Source: Steinernema hermaphroditum (taxonomy: Eukaryota > Nematoda > Chromadorea > Rhabditida > Steinernematidae). From it: a DNA stretch of 64,000 nt. Positions 1-11,270 of the stretch are shown here, piece after piece; position 1 is the stretch's first letter; every line of letters begins with the position of its first letter. The stretch lies in NCBI GenBank assembly GCA_030435675.1, contig CM059624.1, positions 892,769 to 956,768 of the forward strand. The letters run 5' to 3'. The notes under the pieces are model-generated. The model saw nothing but the letters and a program-made list of their open reading frames with translations. It was not told the DNA's origin and ran no database searches. Both the position numbers and the translations under genes were made by a program.

Positions 1-1862
1 TTCGCCATCCAAATTTAATGGTCCTCACATAGAGTCGTTGTTTACGCTATCCTCTTTTCAACAAAGAGAAGACAAACCTGTGGGGTATTCGCTTGGACCA
101 AGGCCGGCCTCTACTCAATAACTCACCCATCCTCTTTTTGCACTTCACTTCCCATTAATTCTAATAGCATCCCGGCGCCCCATCCATCTTTAGGCTCCAT
201 GGAAACAACGGAGAGAGTCTCTGTGTTGACAGATCGCTCCCTGCCAGTGACTCACTTCCTTTCGCGCCAGGAAATGCTATCATCTAGAAGAAGATAAGGT
301 GTCGCAAAAGTCCGTTTATGGTCTGTTTGCCCATACATATAGTTAACCATTGCTGGCTTCCATCCAAGATAGAACTCTGTTTGCGTTATATTTGGATAAT
401 TCGTTGTTTTCATAAAAAGGAAAGAACGCGATAATATCGTGCCCAGAACCCATTCCTCATCAAATCTTTGTTTACAGTCCCCCTCCACGCAAACGCGCAC
501 AGTTAACAACAAAACCCTACTCCTCTGGGGTCGCCCCTACCGGTTCGTTTCTTATCGTTTTCCCCTTCGGACATCAAATGCATCCCCGCTTCAACCCCTC
601 GTTAGCCATCCTAAAGAATACTCACGACTCCTGAGAACAGATGATCTCCCTCCCAGGTGCGACCGATCGTCGTGTTGGAAAAAGTTGCTCAAGGTCGCCG
701 TTCGAGTGATCTTTTGTGGCAACTAGTATGTACTTATCGTCGGACTAGCTATGTGCCTCTCAGAGAGTCGACCTCAATTGGCTTCGTTGCATCTCTCGCA
801 CTCTGTCTTTCCCGGGCTGTTTCCAATGATAGCATCTAGCGAAACCCTTCTTGACCTTATTTTTGTCGTTCTGGGACGTTCTCCCCATGACGTCATCTTT
901 TTGTTTATGCGTCTAAAGATATTTCGATCAAATTCCGATCCTATCTCGATCGAGGTGTTGTACTCGCAGTTTGCAGAGAACCTAACGGAAAAGGCCAATG
1001 AAGAGATTGAATTTTGTCAAAATTTCTCCCAGAAACGGAAGACATTCTCACGCTTAGAAATGTGTCTTTATACCTCTTGACATTTAACTGAGGCCACAGA
1101 ACCGTCGACCCCAATGCACTTGAGGTGCGCACAGTTAGATGGGGTACTTGACAGTCAAGGAATAAAAAGGCGAGCGGAAAATACTTTTTTAGCACTTTTT
1201 TGAGTCTGCGCCTATACTATCGGAGATCGAAAAGTCCGAAAAGGAGGGAACCCTAGACGGCGGACACCTCAGTTCCCTGGAAACCGAATCCGTCCTCTTC
1301 GCGGTGACATCACCGTGTGTGCATAGCACTTAAGGGACGCGCCAGGTCAATGTACACAAGCAGAAACATGCACAAATTTAGATCGTTCTCGCGCCAGCTC
1401 ATCGCCCCACGCATGTATACATAAATGCCTCCCCTTTTCGGCGTTCCATCTGTGCTTTGTGGATCGATGACACCAGATCGGAAAAGCCTTTCGGGGTGCT
1501 TGTGATCGCCGTCGTGTTTTCGCCATCTCCATGCACGTTAATCCTCTTAAACCCATTGTCAATCCATTTCCGTCGTCACCGTGTTGCTAACTGTTAACTG
1601 TTCAGTTCGATCCAGAATACCGTAATCCTCCATATCGACATGCTTCTACTAATATTCGTAATCTTCAACATCTCCTGCGCCACCTTCGCCTACAACGTGT
1701 GGCATCTTTTCGAGAGGAAAAAGTCGAATTCAAGGAGTTATCTCTGTAAGTACAGCCTGTGGGATACGGTATTCTGTAGAAAACACTTTAGACGACAAAG
1801 ACAGACAAGATACAGTAACACATCCTGCAGAAGCGGAAAGTGTTAACTAAAACGTGTAAATA
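1..1862 (+). repeat. Left arm of a ~1.86-kb inverted repeat
   Basis: This stretch is the reverse complement of 6078-7954, with only scattered substitutions and a few small indels (for example about 12 nt near 1840 against 6112). Base 1 pairs with base 7954, so the arm may continue left of the window. The two arms point towards each other across a 4.2-kb spacer holding plrg-1 and its downstream neighbour. Each arm carries the same small ORFs, including a short hydrophobic-start ORF near the inner end. I see no transposase, and the outer ends are not visibly transposon-like. It could be a segmental inverted duplication, a very long foldback element, or an assembly artefact. Confidence 0.9.
1640..1846 (+). 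CDS. Small putative secreted or membrane-anchored peptide (left-arm copy)
   Basis: The ATG at 1640 opens a strongly hydrophobic N-terminus (starts MLLLIFVIFNISC), then a basic stretch with FERKK. That resembles a signal peptide or signal anchor. A TATA-like stretch lies near 1415. A GTAAGT donor at 1746 interrupts the frame after about 35 codons; read through, the ORF is 68 codons. Splicing to the next visible acceptor would stop at once, giving a peptide of about 35 residues. The copy in the other arm (6314 to 6072) is nearly identical. No family is recognised, and because the arms are near-identical at DNA level, conservation of the ORF says nothing about selection. Confidence 0.3.
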   Translation: MLLLIFVIFNISCATFAYNVWHLFERKKSNSRSYLCKYSLWDTVFCRKHFRRQRQTRYSNTSCRSGKC

Positions 1863-2003
1863 GAGAGCCGGGCATAACCAGTGGGGTGTCATTATGCTGA
1901 TAGTCAGTAAACGCCCTGGGAACCTGCCTCTGCGAACCTAATCAGCAATATATTCTTTCTCTTCGATGAGATTACCTAGATACCACACAAAAACACTACA
2001 TCA

Positions 2004-3324
2004 CTAGAGTTCAATACAAGAAGACGAAGAATCTTCGGAACTCGTCAATTCCGAGTACGATGAATCGCCAGAAGTTGAGGAATCCGTTGACGTAGAATCA
2101 CTTGAATCGTCCGATGAAGTGCACGAAGAAGATGATTCCGACCCAGAGCTAATGTAGGTCGTAGAAGCGTCTGACACACAACTTCCAGGAGCACTGCCTA
2201 TCTGAGTGTCTTCGGTTTCTTCTCTAAATCCCATTTCCTTCAAACGGCCCTAAAACCGTTCGATTGATTTTAAAGAACAGCCGACTACTTACATAAAAAC
2301 AATCGTCTTTCCCAGAGGCGCTTGCCTTTGTTTGATTCACTGGCATCCGATCGTAGAAGCTCATTGACATTGATAGAGCAGAAGCGAAACTGGTGAGCGA
2401 ATCAGAGGGACCTTCGAGGTTTATAACACTAATACTGGGCTGCGTCACTTCCTGAAAGCATAGACAGAGTTAAAACTAAACATCTTCATGATCTACACAT
2501 ACCGTATTGTTTGGAACAGTAGGAGGTTTTGTTTCCTGCTGTGACAAATCGGTATGAAGACTAATAGAACCGGAGTTATAATATTCGACTTCCGAAATTG
2601 CCCAACGATCCAAAATCGTCGAATGCGCTTGAGAAGCTTTCTATAACAACAACTATAGAGTTTCACTAATAACTGAACACTTACATGGCAGCTCAAAATG
2701 TCCGTATCAACAGGGTGACATCCACCAGAGCACATCGAGCAGCACGATTCGGCATCTTGATTTTCCACAGACGAACTGAGTTGAGACGAGCACTCGATTT
2801 CAGTCACGATTCCAACGCTGCCCGCATTCACGGAAGCGCCTCCTTTGTTTCTCCCATGGCTTTCCAGAATCGACGATCGTTCACTGGGAAACTCCACGCG
2901 AAGAGACGAAGAAAGATCGTCGGTATCCCAAGATGAGTCCGAGTCTAATAGGGCTAATTAAAACTTGAACTGACGATCTGAACCAACTTGTAGAACTGCC
3001 GTTCTCCAGAATGCCCCGCGCCTTGTGCAGATACGCATCGACGTCAGCGATTAGAGCGACAATTCTCGCTTTGTCTGAAAAGAAAGCATTTTAAAAGATC
3101 CACTGACATTAAACGCACTGACCCCGACTAAGCTTGCGATAGCAAGCCGCCGAATACTGCGCTGAATCATCAGAATACGTCGTCGTCGCAAAATCGCTTT
3201 GTTCCCTAAGAAGAAGCTGATGAAAAACAGACCAATGGGGTAGCACCTACTTGTAGTCCAGACTGTAACGAGAGCTTCGATCCACAGAACGAGAAGCGGT
3301 CGACTCGGTGCCACTTTGAGTCAT
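2004..3324 (-). CDS. Ser-rich protein of unknown function, downstream of plrg-1
   Basis: Seven exons can be joined in frame: 3324-3251, 3205-3123, 3074-2988, 2944-2685, 2640-2503, 2451-2293 and 2249-2004. They give 348 aa (1047 nt). The N-terminal ~50 residues are polar and Ser/Tyr-rich. Residues ~52-75 are a possible helix containing KARIVALIADVDAYLHKAR. The middle has a Cys cluster (ESCCSMCSGGC). The last ~60 residues are almost pure Ser/Thr/Asp/Glu and end SSSSCIEL. There is no signal peptide or membrane segment. The start codon lies 157 nt after the plrg-1 stop, with an acceptor at 3361-3359 between them, so it is probably the second cistron of an operon. I do not recognise the family; low complexity limits any call. 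Exon junctions are inferred but all phases agree. Confidence 0.65.
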
Positions 3325-3358
3325 CGCACGAATTATGACCACCCGCCCAACGCTCAAC

Positions 3359-3361
3359 CTG
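3359..3361 (-). other. Probable SL trans-splice acceptor between plrg-1 and the Ser-rich gene
   Basis: A TTTCCTCAG acceptor lies 120 nt past the plrg-1 stop and 34 nt before the next ATG. No donor pairs with it inside a coding exon. This placement is typical of the acceptor for a downstream cistron in a nematode operon. No leader sequence can be seen from genomic DNA. Confidence 0.5.
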
Positions 3362-3480
3362 AGGAAATGGAAGCAGCGATGAGAGCGAGACAACAGTGCG
3401 CAAACTAGACAGACTGGGAGACGGTCGCTTTATCGAGCAAATAACAAAAACTTGGCATGATACAACATTACACGAGTGGC

Positions 3481-5303
3481 TTAATACATCTTCTTTCGCA
3501 GAACGTTCGGTCTCCACATCACAGGGTGCGACTCCTCGGTCTGAAATGTGAAACGCATTAAGAATCATCAACGAAGAGCACGATCCCAATGTACTGGATT
3601 TCAGACAAGCGTAAAGTGCAAAAGACAACTTGTCTGGAGAACATTCTAGAATAGTTTTTTGCAGACGAATAGGCACTATTTTGCAGAACGAAACATTCGA
3701 TTCGAATTAAACTCGAGAGATCAGTCGGTTGGATGAGAGCTAAACCGACGTCAAAATTACTTACCGCAGTATCGTCCTCTTTGTACATCTTAATCGTCTT
3801 GTCCGCTTCGGCGGTGATCAGCCGAGACCCTGATCTATCGAAGCACATTGAGTAGATTCCTGCTTCCGAATCGATGGAACCGGGCTGCACCTTCGTTGTT
3901 TGCCGGTCGAAGCAGAATCCACTGTTCCAGTCCCAGAATTGCATGGTGCCGTTGTCAGCGCCGGAAACCAGCACGCCGTCCTGGTTGCAAGTGAGTGAAT
4001 TAATAACAGCGTTGTGACCGCTAAGATTCTGGTAGAACTCTCCGTCGGGGCACTTCCACTGCTTGATGTTGTCCGGACTGCCAGAGGCGAACATGCGAAG
4101 CGTCGGGTGCAGGCTGAGCGCACGAACAGCCTTCTTGTGGTTGGTGAGAGTGACGACGCTTCGACCGGCGACAATATCCCACAAACGGATGGTCGAATCG
4201 TGACTGCTCGTGATGACTTGAGGATCGGTGGCTTGACAACGGACCGAGGCGACGGTGTTCGTATGCCCCGTGAGGCAGTGGATCTGCGCTTTCGTCCGCA
4301 TATCCCATAATCTGGCGGTGGAGTCTCGGGCACAGGTGACGAGAAGATCCATTGTTGGATGAATGTCGAGATCTTGAACTGCACTCAGGTGACCGTGGTA
4401 GTGGCGGACGACTTTGTTTGTCTCAAGATCCCAGCATTTAACCTAAAACAAAAGACTCTAAAAGGCACTAAACAACCGCTTTAACAGACCTGTTTATCTT
4501 CTCCAGCACTAAAAATGAACGGATGCCGCGGAGAAACCTTCACCGCACGAACGGCACTGATATGACCGGTGAGCGACAACCGCAGCGTTCCCTTGGCCAA
4601 ATCCCAGATCTTGATGATACGATCAGCACCACCGGAGACAAGCCACTCGTTTCCAGGCTCAACATCCACTGATCGTACCCAACCGGTGTGTCCGGAGAGA
4701 ACGCGATAAAGCTTCCAGGGAGCGTGCCACTTCGGCTTCACAACCATCGGGGCGCGTGAAGGCAACAACGCGCGCACTGTGTTATCTTGCGGGCCCGTTT
4801 TCGACGACGACGGCACTTGCGCGACAGCTCTAGAGTTTGACGACTTCTGTGAGGACGACGCCGCTGCCGCGCTATCATTTTCACTTTCCGATGGGCCAGT
4901 AATGGCCAACGGAGCGCCGGATTCACTAGTCATGCCTCCAATGGCAATTACGGGCACATTCTTCGGGAGGTTCACTTGCTCTTCCTCCTTTCGACGCTTC
5001 GTTTCCGCCACGGCCGCAACCAAACTTTTGTACTCTGTCTTCAACTTGGCCTCACGATAGTGCTCATCACTGAAATGAGTTCCAGTCAGCGTGAAATCGG
5101 GTCACGGCGACAACTCACATATCGGGGAACTCAGGATAATCTTCGTAGTGATGGTAGAACATATCGTGCGAACGCTTCATCGATCTGAACACGGTGTTGA
5201 GAAGCGTTTTCTGTGCTGGCGTCTCCTCAAGTGATGGAGGATCGACGACATCGGGAAGGAGATCGATGGGGTTCGCGGGAACTTCTTGAGTTGTTGCCGT
5301 CAT
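3481..5303 (-). CDS. plrg-1: Pleiotropic regulator 1 (PLRG1/PRP46), spliceosomal WD40 protein
   Basis: PLRG1 is a core component of the NineTeen (Prp19/CDC5L) complex and acts in the nucleus in spliceosome activation. Four exons (5303-5119, 5069-4490, 4442-3765, 3540-3481) join in frame to 500 aa, close to the ~514 aa of the human protein. The N-terminal ~180 residues are a charged, Ala/Ser-rich linker. The rest is a WD40 propeller with family hallmarks: [20 protein letters not shown] opening blade 1, repeated TGHxxxV and LWD motifs, [25 protein letters not shown] and [11 protein letters not shown]. The last small exon encodes TEESHPVMW and a basic tail ending KKMY, as expected for PLRG1. Introns are 46-224 nt. 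The gene lies inside the spacer of the inverted repeat and is probably the first cistron of a two-gene operon. Confidence 0.95.
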
Positions 5304-6077
5304 GTTCTCTGAAGGAAAATTGACTCAAAACTTAGTTCGATATGCGCGAAATTCACGAAGAAGCTACGATACAAAGAAGGGAATAATACCTCAATGGCGG
5401 CGCATTTGGCGTGAATTAGCGATGCGAGTATACGGCGTTAGCAACTTGTAGAAAAACGAGGCGATAGTGACATCATTTTCACACGAACGGATACTAGTTT
5501 GCATTCAAACATGGCTCGACAAATGTGGCTCTTCTAGTTGCTGAACAATCGATGAGGAACGCAAGTACAGTGCTCGCCTAAGAGAGTAAAATCCAGCAAA
5601 GATAACACACGAATTATGTTCAGCTCATGGAAAAAGCACTTCGAATTTACAGAAATCATAAAGTTACAGTAATGTGTTTACTAATACCCCGGTTTACCTT
5701 CTTCCCCAACATGTGAAATAGCCATAAGAAGCTATTTATTACACATCGAAAACAAAAACAAGCGCTGGATTCAGAAAAGCGAGGCATCCCAGTGTTTTTC
5801 TAACTTTTCGAAAAGATTCGAACCGGTGACCGTACACCGCTCGCAAAATAACAATCAATCGTGTCGAGAACCATCGCCCAAGGAGGCGAAGAAAGACAAC
5901 CGCCGACGTTGCAGACGGTCAAATTGCGCGAAACTACGAAACTAATTAGCGCAAACTAGCCTCAGGTCCGGCGCTCCTTCCGAAAACACAGAGAAAGCAA
6001 CAGAACACTAACTGGAGGAGCCGCGGAGAACAATCATCAACTCTTTCTCGATTATGCTTAGGTTGACATATTTATTT
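5304..6077. other. plrg-1 upstream region, no gene seen
   Basis: This 774-bp stretch lies between the plrg-1 start and the inner end of the right inverted-repeat arm. It is moderately AT-rich with no ORF, tRNA or element that I can support. It presumably holds the plrg-1 promoter. A possible acceptor precedes the start codon by only a short distance, but no leader site is clear. Confidence 0.5.
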
Positions 6078-6314
6078 ATATTTACACGTTTTATTTAACA
6101 CTTTCCGCCTGAATTTTCCGCTTCTGCAAGATGTGCTACTGTATCTTGTCTGTCTTTGTGATCTAAAGTGTTTTCTACAAAATACCGTATCCCACAGGCT
6201 GTACTTACAGAGATAACTCCTTGAATTCGACTTTTTCCTCTCGAAAAGATGCCACACGTTGTAGGCGAAGGTGGCGCAGGAGATGTTGAAGATTACGAAT
6301 ATTAGTAGAAGCAT
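6072..6314 (-). CDS. Small putative secreted or membrane-anchored peptide (right-arm copy)
   Basis: This is the counterpart of the 1640-1846 ORF, with the same hydrophobic start (MLLLIFVIFNISC), basic stretch and GTAAGT donor after ~35 codons. Unspliced, this copy reads 80 codons because the arms differ by small indels near the inner end. It runs towards plrg-1. Function unknown, and possibly not translated. Confidence 0.3.
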   Translation of the reverse strand: MLLLIFVIFNISCATFAYNVWHLFERKKSNSRSYLCKYSLWDTVFCRKHFRSQRQTRYSSTSCRSGKFRRKVLNKTCKYK

Positions 6315-7954
6315 GTCGATATGGAGGATTACGGTATTCTGGATCGAACTGAACAGTTAACAGTTAGCAACACGGTGACGACGGAAATGGATTGACAATG
6401 GGTTTAAGAGGATTAACGTGCATGGAGATGGCGAAAACACGACGGCGATCACAAGCACCCCGAAAGGCTTTTCCGATCTGGTGTCATCGATCCACAAAGC
6501 ACAGATGGAACGCCGAAAAGGGGAGGCATTTATGTATACATGCGTGGGGCGATGAGCTGGCGCGAGAACGATCTAAATTTGTGCATGTTTCTGCTTGTGT
6601 ACATTGACCTGGCGCGTCCCTTAAGTGCTATGCACACACGGTGATGTCACCGCGAAGAGGACGGATTCGGTTTCCAGGGAACTGAGGTGTCCGCCGTCTA
6701 GGGTTCCCTCCTTTTCAGACTTTTCGATCTCCGATAGTATAGGCGCAGACTCCAAAAAGTGCTAAAAAAAGTTTTTTCCGCTCGCCCTCTTATTCCTTGA
6801 CTGTCAAGTACCCCATCTAACTGTGCGCACCTCAAGTGCATTGGGGTCGACGGTTCTGTGGCTTCAGTTAAATGTCAAGAGGTATAAAGACACATTTCTA
6901 AGAGTGAGAATGTCTTCCGTTTCTGGGAGAAATTTTGACAAAATTCAATCTCTTCATTGGCCTTTTCCGTTAGGTTCTCTGCAAACTGCGAGTACAGCAC
7001 CTCGATCGAGATAGGATCGGAATTTGATCGAAATATCTTTAGACGCATAAACAAAAAGATGACGTCATGGGGAGAACGTCCCAGAACGACAAAAATAAGG
7101 TCAAGAAGGGTTTCGCTAGATGCTATCATTGGAAACAGCCCGGGAAAGACAGAGTGCGAGAGATGCAACGAAGCCAATTGAGGTCGACTCTCTGAGAGGC
7201 ACATAGCTAGTCCGACGATAAGTACATACTAGTTGCCACAAAAGATCACTCGAACGGCGACCTTGAGCAACTTTTTCCAACACGACGATCGGTCGCACCT
7301 GGGAGGGAGATCATCTGTTCTCAGGAGTCGTGAGTATTCTTTAGGATGGCTAACGAGGGGTTGAAGCGGGGATGCATTTGATGTCCGAAGGGGAAAACGA
7401 TAAGAAACGAACCGGTAGGGGCGACCCCAGAGGAGTAGGGTTTTGTTGTTAACTATGCGCGTTTGCGTGGAGGGGGACTGCAAACAAAGATTTGATGGGG
7501 AGTGGGTTCTGGGTACGATATTATCGCGTTCTTTCCTTTTTATGAAAACAACGAATTATCCAAATATAACGCAAACAGAGTTCTATCTTGGATGGAAGCC
7601 AGCAATGGTTAACTATATGTATGGGCAAACAGACCATAAACGGACTTTTGCGACACCTTATCTTCTTCTAGATGATAGCATTTCCTGGCGCGAAAGGAAG
7701 TGAGTCACTGGCAGGGAGCGATCTGTCAACACAGAGACTCTCTCCGTTGTTTCCATGGAGCCTAAAGATGGATGGGGCGCCGGGATGCTATTAGAATTAA
7801 TGGGAAGTGAAGTGCAAAAAGAGGATGGGTGAGTTATTGAGTAGAGGCCGGCCTTGGTCCAAGCGAATACCCCACAGGTTTGTCTTCTCTTTGTTGGAAA
7901 GAGGATAGCGTAAACAACGACTCTATGTGAGGACCATTAAATTTGGATGGCGAA
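6078..7954 (-). repeat. Right arm of the ~1.86-kb inverted repeat
   Basis: Reverse complement of 1-1862. The match ends on the inner side in an AT-rich TTTATATTTACACG stretch. On the outer side it reaches 7954, the limit testable here, because the left arm is cut by the window edge. Confidence 0.9.
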
Positions 7955-9130
7955 TCTGTTTCGCAATAAAGATGTTTACGGAGGAGCGACTAATCCGTTT
8001 TTTTGTGCATAAAACGACAGCTGAAGGATCTTTGGTGGGGATGCTAGTCATGGGCTACGGTTCTTATTTAAAGCAAGATGGAAAGGGTTTAGTCCTATTA
8101 TTTAAATCCGCTCAAAGACGGTGACGTGATGGCAGCTGACTCTGAGGCAGCCCCTGAACGTATGGTTAATAACGATCGTGGCTAGAAACACATTTAGAAG
8201 GACTAAGCCTGAAACCATGAGAAGATGTTTATAGAAAGTTAGATAAAAGCGTTTACCGGTAAACGCATCATTAATGGATGTCTCCACCCACATGTCGCAT
8301 ACTTTATGATGGCTGAAGACGCAAGTGGCCGACAGATTTGTTTACGTGAAGTGGCTGGATCTTGGCTGTTTTGATAAGCGTGAAGGCCCAAATTAATCGA
8401 AGAACGGCTGCTTTTCTCAGGAAGGGGGAAGGCACGTGGGAATAGGGGGAGCTGAAAGTTAATGACTGCTCTGGGCACGAAAACATGTTTCGCCAAAACT
8501 GATTGAAAAATAAGAGCATACAGTTGGTCGTATAAATAGCGTTATAAAAACACATTATATTTGGATAAATAATAGGTAATAATGCATTTTGTCAATTCGT
8601 AATTCGAAAAATCGTCGCAAATAGAGTCGATCGTTGGGTGTTCTGAATGAAAGACTTTACTTTAGGGTCCTATGAATCCTGAGTTTAAATTTGATTCATT
8701 CGTATCTCTTTGATATTGGACTGACACGCATTAATGTTTCCTATTCGATGTCAACTACTTCCTTTGTGTCTTTTCTACCGACCGAAAGAGAGGAGGTTCG
8801 TCATGTTCAAAAAATTTTGTATCCTGATGTTTTTTGTAGGTTATTTTTTTCTTGCATTATTCTAGCGTGTGAACTATTGAGGTTTTCGTTACGACAAGTG
8901 AAGCTTTTTTCCGTTGCGACATGAAATATAGTGGATTCCTGGAAAAGTGTCGGTGCCCGGATGGGTCCACCTTCGATCCGAGCATCGTTCGAGCTCCTGG
9001 AGACTGCACCTGTCCGCCTTGCATTTCGCTTGATTTATGGAGAGAAAAGTTGGCGTTTTCGAAGAAAAGTAACGAAGAAAAGAAACGCTCGGGTTAAAAG
9101 TAATTCTATCTAATAAATCTAATAATCTAA
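7955..9130. other. Gene-free stretch with a short perfect palindrome
   Basis: No supported gene. It contains an 18-nt perfect palindrome, GCGTTTACCGGTAAACGC, at 8249-8266. Small ORFs show no codon pattern or recognisable motif. Confidence 0.5.
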
Positions 9131-9180
9131 AAGCCTTGTTCATTCTCCCTCCGACGCGACACGACGCGACGCGACGCGAC

Positions 9181-9302
9181 GGTCGGCTCACGAGTATGAA
9201 CGGGTGTTCACTCTGCCTTCGACCCGATCCGACGCGATGCGACACGACGCGACGCGACGTCGGATGGAGTATGAACACCTGTTCACTCTCGTGAGCCGAC
9301 CG
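9181..9302. repeat. Imperfect palindrome inside the left end of the composite element
   Basis: GGTCGGCTCACGAG at 9181 is matched by CTCGTGAGCCGACC ending at 9302. The inner arms both carry GTGTTCA/TGAACA motifs but have drifted. It is probably a decayed relative of the palindrome at 11181-11270. Confidence 0.6.
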
Positions 9303-9427
9303 TCGGCCGACGCGCCAAGTCGGATTGGCGGCGAGCTCCGGCCGCAACATATACTAGGGAAAATTCCGACCGTTCACGGGGAGCGGTAGCAGTCGACGAG
9401 AGAGAATCGTATCCCCTCTCACTGGTC

Positions 9428-9552
9428 ACGGCGCTATTGCCCTGAAAGATCAATAATTACGGTACTTCGTTATTTTTCTTTTTTTCTGTCAAAGGGGATT
9501 TTAAAAAAGAAAAATAATGAGCTACCGTAGTTATTGATATTTCAGGGGCGCC
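9428..9552. repeat. Foldback (MITE-like) element
   Basis: GGCGC, CCCTGAAAGATCAATAATTACGG and TTATTTTTCT at 9428-9482 are mirrored at 9508-9552 (AGAAAAATAAT, CCGTAGTTATTGAT, TTTCAGGGGCGCC). The loop is short and T/A-rich. It has the form of a small non-autonomous palindromic element nested in the composite element. Confidence 0.65.
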
Positions 9553-9669
9553 GTATCGGGAATACTGCCGTTACCGTTATGGTCATTGTCCGGGACGGTA
9601 ATATAGGCTTTGGTTTTATCTCTCGTCAGTAGTTTCGGTTGTGTTCGACCGACGCGTGCACCGGCGTTC

Positions 9670-9729
9670 TAGGGATGCACCCGATTCCGGTTCCGGTGCC
9701 GGTTTTTTTTTTGTTCCGGTGCATCCCTA
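9670..9729. mobile_element. Miniature element with TAGGGATGCAC terminal inverted repeats
   Basis: TAGGGATGCAC at 9670 and its complement GTGCATCCCTA ending at 9729 enclose ~38 bp rich in CCGGTTCCGG and T. A related element lies at 29045-29129. TAGGGATGCAC-type ends occur in hAT-like non-autonomous elements. I could not find a convincing 8-bp target duplication, so the superfamily is a guess. Confidence 0.6.
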
Positions 9730-10079
9730 CTCTAGATGCCCTCAGGCCACCCTGTACCATTTCACTGTTTCGATGATCGTTTCTAATATTGGGAGCACTG
9801 GCGCAACAAGCAAAGAGAGATAAGGTGAGCAATTTTAATCCCGGCTTGAACAAAACGCGCTCTGGAAAGCGCCCATCCTTTGAAAGCGGCGGGATTCGAT
9901 GCATAAACTTGTTGATGTTTAGATAGACAAAGGACTGAAGGCACCAGAGACAGAAAAAAAAAGCCAAAAAAAGAACCAGTTAGACTGTTTGGGGTTACAC
10001 AGCGGTTTGCCTGACCTCGCTACTCTGGGCTGTTTACAGAGTTGGCGGGTTCGGGTTTTCGGGTCGGGTACCCGAACGT

Positions 10080-10520
10080 TTCGGGTTCCGCGGAATTTAC
10101 CCACTCCGCGGAATTTTCCACCCGCGGAATTTTCCGTAGACGACCCCGAAAACAAGGGCACACAAATTTTCAGAAGTTTTAAAAAACTCGGGTACCGGGT
10201 CGGGTACCCGGACAACTCTGGCTGTTTATGCTCTTCATGCTGCATTTAAAGGGACCCGGTCATGGATAAAAAACTTTTTTTAAACTTCTGAAAATTTGTG
10301 TACCCCTGTTTTTGAGGTCGTTAAGCACGGTAGTGACGTCAGTTTTTTCCAAGAAACAGTCAAAAATAGACAAAAAAACGTCGTGCAAACTTTGCCTTCC
10401 AGAGCAAGGGAGAGTTCGCCACTTGTTCCGAAAACCTTTGATTCCCTTCTTTTAGAGGTTGCGAGGTATCGGGAAAATTCCGCGGGTGGAAAATTCCGCG
10501 GACTTGGTAGATTCCAAACT
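10080..10520. repeat. Foldback element with CCGCGGAATTTTCC arms
   Basis: Repeated CCGCGGAATTTTCC motifs at ~10088-10140 are mirrored by GGAAAATTCCGCGG at ~10482-10503. Further in, ACAAATTTTCAGAAGTTTTA (10161) is mirrored by AAACTTCTGAAAATTTGTG (~10284). GGGTCGGGTACCCG motifs flank the arms. It is an imperfect palindrome about 440 bp long. Confidence 0.6.
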
Positions 10521-11180
10521 CGCTCAAAGCGAACGTAGGACCATGTCTACAAATTTTGGCTGCGAGCGAGCCGCAGGCGAGCTCTGTATTCATTTTCTGG
10601 AACGGGCCTAACATTTCGGCTTGGCTTAGGCTCTGGGACCAGGTGTAGCCCACCGATGATCGATAAAATTGGTATAAATCATCCTATTGCGGTGATTCCC
10701 AGCTTTACCGAACATGCGAATTTTCCAAATTATGACCTCTTGTCAGTGGGCCGAACCTACGACATTTACGAAACTTTAGTCGTATCTCTAAAAAGTTCTA
10801 AAATGGACATTTCAAGGTCTCCCCCAATTGGTACGAACATACGACATTTCCAAATTTTGGCCCGACCGAACCTGCGAACCTTCCTAGAGCAAGTCACAAT
10901 TGAAACCATGACAAAACAGGGACCAAATCCACTTGAACATACGACATTCCCTAGACATGGTCATAACCTCACCGATGACCACCGCCGCCAGGCTCAAAAT
11001 TCGCTTCGGGTTGAAAATAGGTGTTTGTGCATCTTGGTAAACCCGTAGACATCGAAAAAATCAGAAAAAATGGAGACCTCGCAAAAGGCGTCGGCCGACA
11101 ACAAGTGGTCGATTTGATATTTTGGGCCATAAGGCAAAATCGCGTCGGCCGACGGTCGGCCGACGGTCGGCCGACGCGAC

Positions 11181-11270
11181 GTGTTCATTCTCCCTCCGAC
11201 GCGACGCGACGCGACGTCGGCCGACGTCGGCTCACGTCGCGTCGCGTCGCGTCGGAGGGAGAATGAACAC
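11181..11270. repeat. 90-bp palindrome with 37-nt perfect arms
   Basis: Arms 11181-11217 and 11234-11270 are perfect reverse complements, starting GTGTTCATTCTCCCTCCGAC and then CGACG repeats. The spacer is 16 nt. Immediately to its left are three tandem copies of the self-complementary GTCGGCCGACG. It could form a stable cruciform and may itself be a small inverted-repeat element. Confidence 0.85.

Noticed and set aside
252..1195. ORFs of 60-109 codons in the left inverted-repeat arm, mirrored at 6823-7703
   Set aside because: Conservation comes from the near-identical DNA arms. The ORFs overlap one another on both strands and match no family.
3558..4352. Initial reading of the WD40 gene as LIS-1 or another propeller
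   Set aside because: The motifs [10 protein letters not shown] and [13 protein letters not shown] and the TEESHPVMW tail are specific to PLRG1.
5810..5860. B-box-like GGTTCGAATC on the minus strand
   Set aside because: No matching A box, acceptor stem or T run at the right distance, so not a tRNA.
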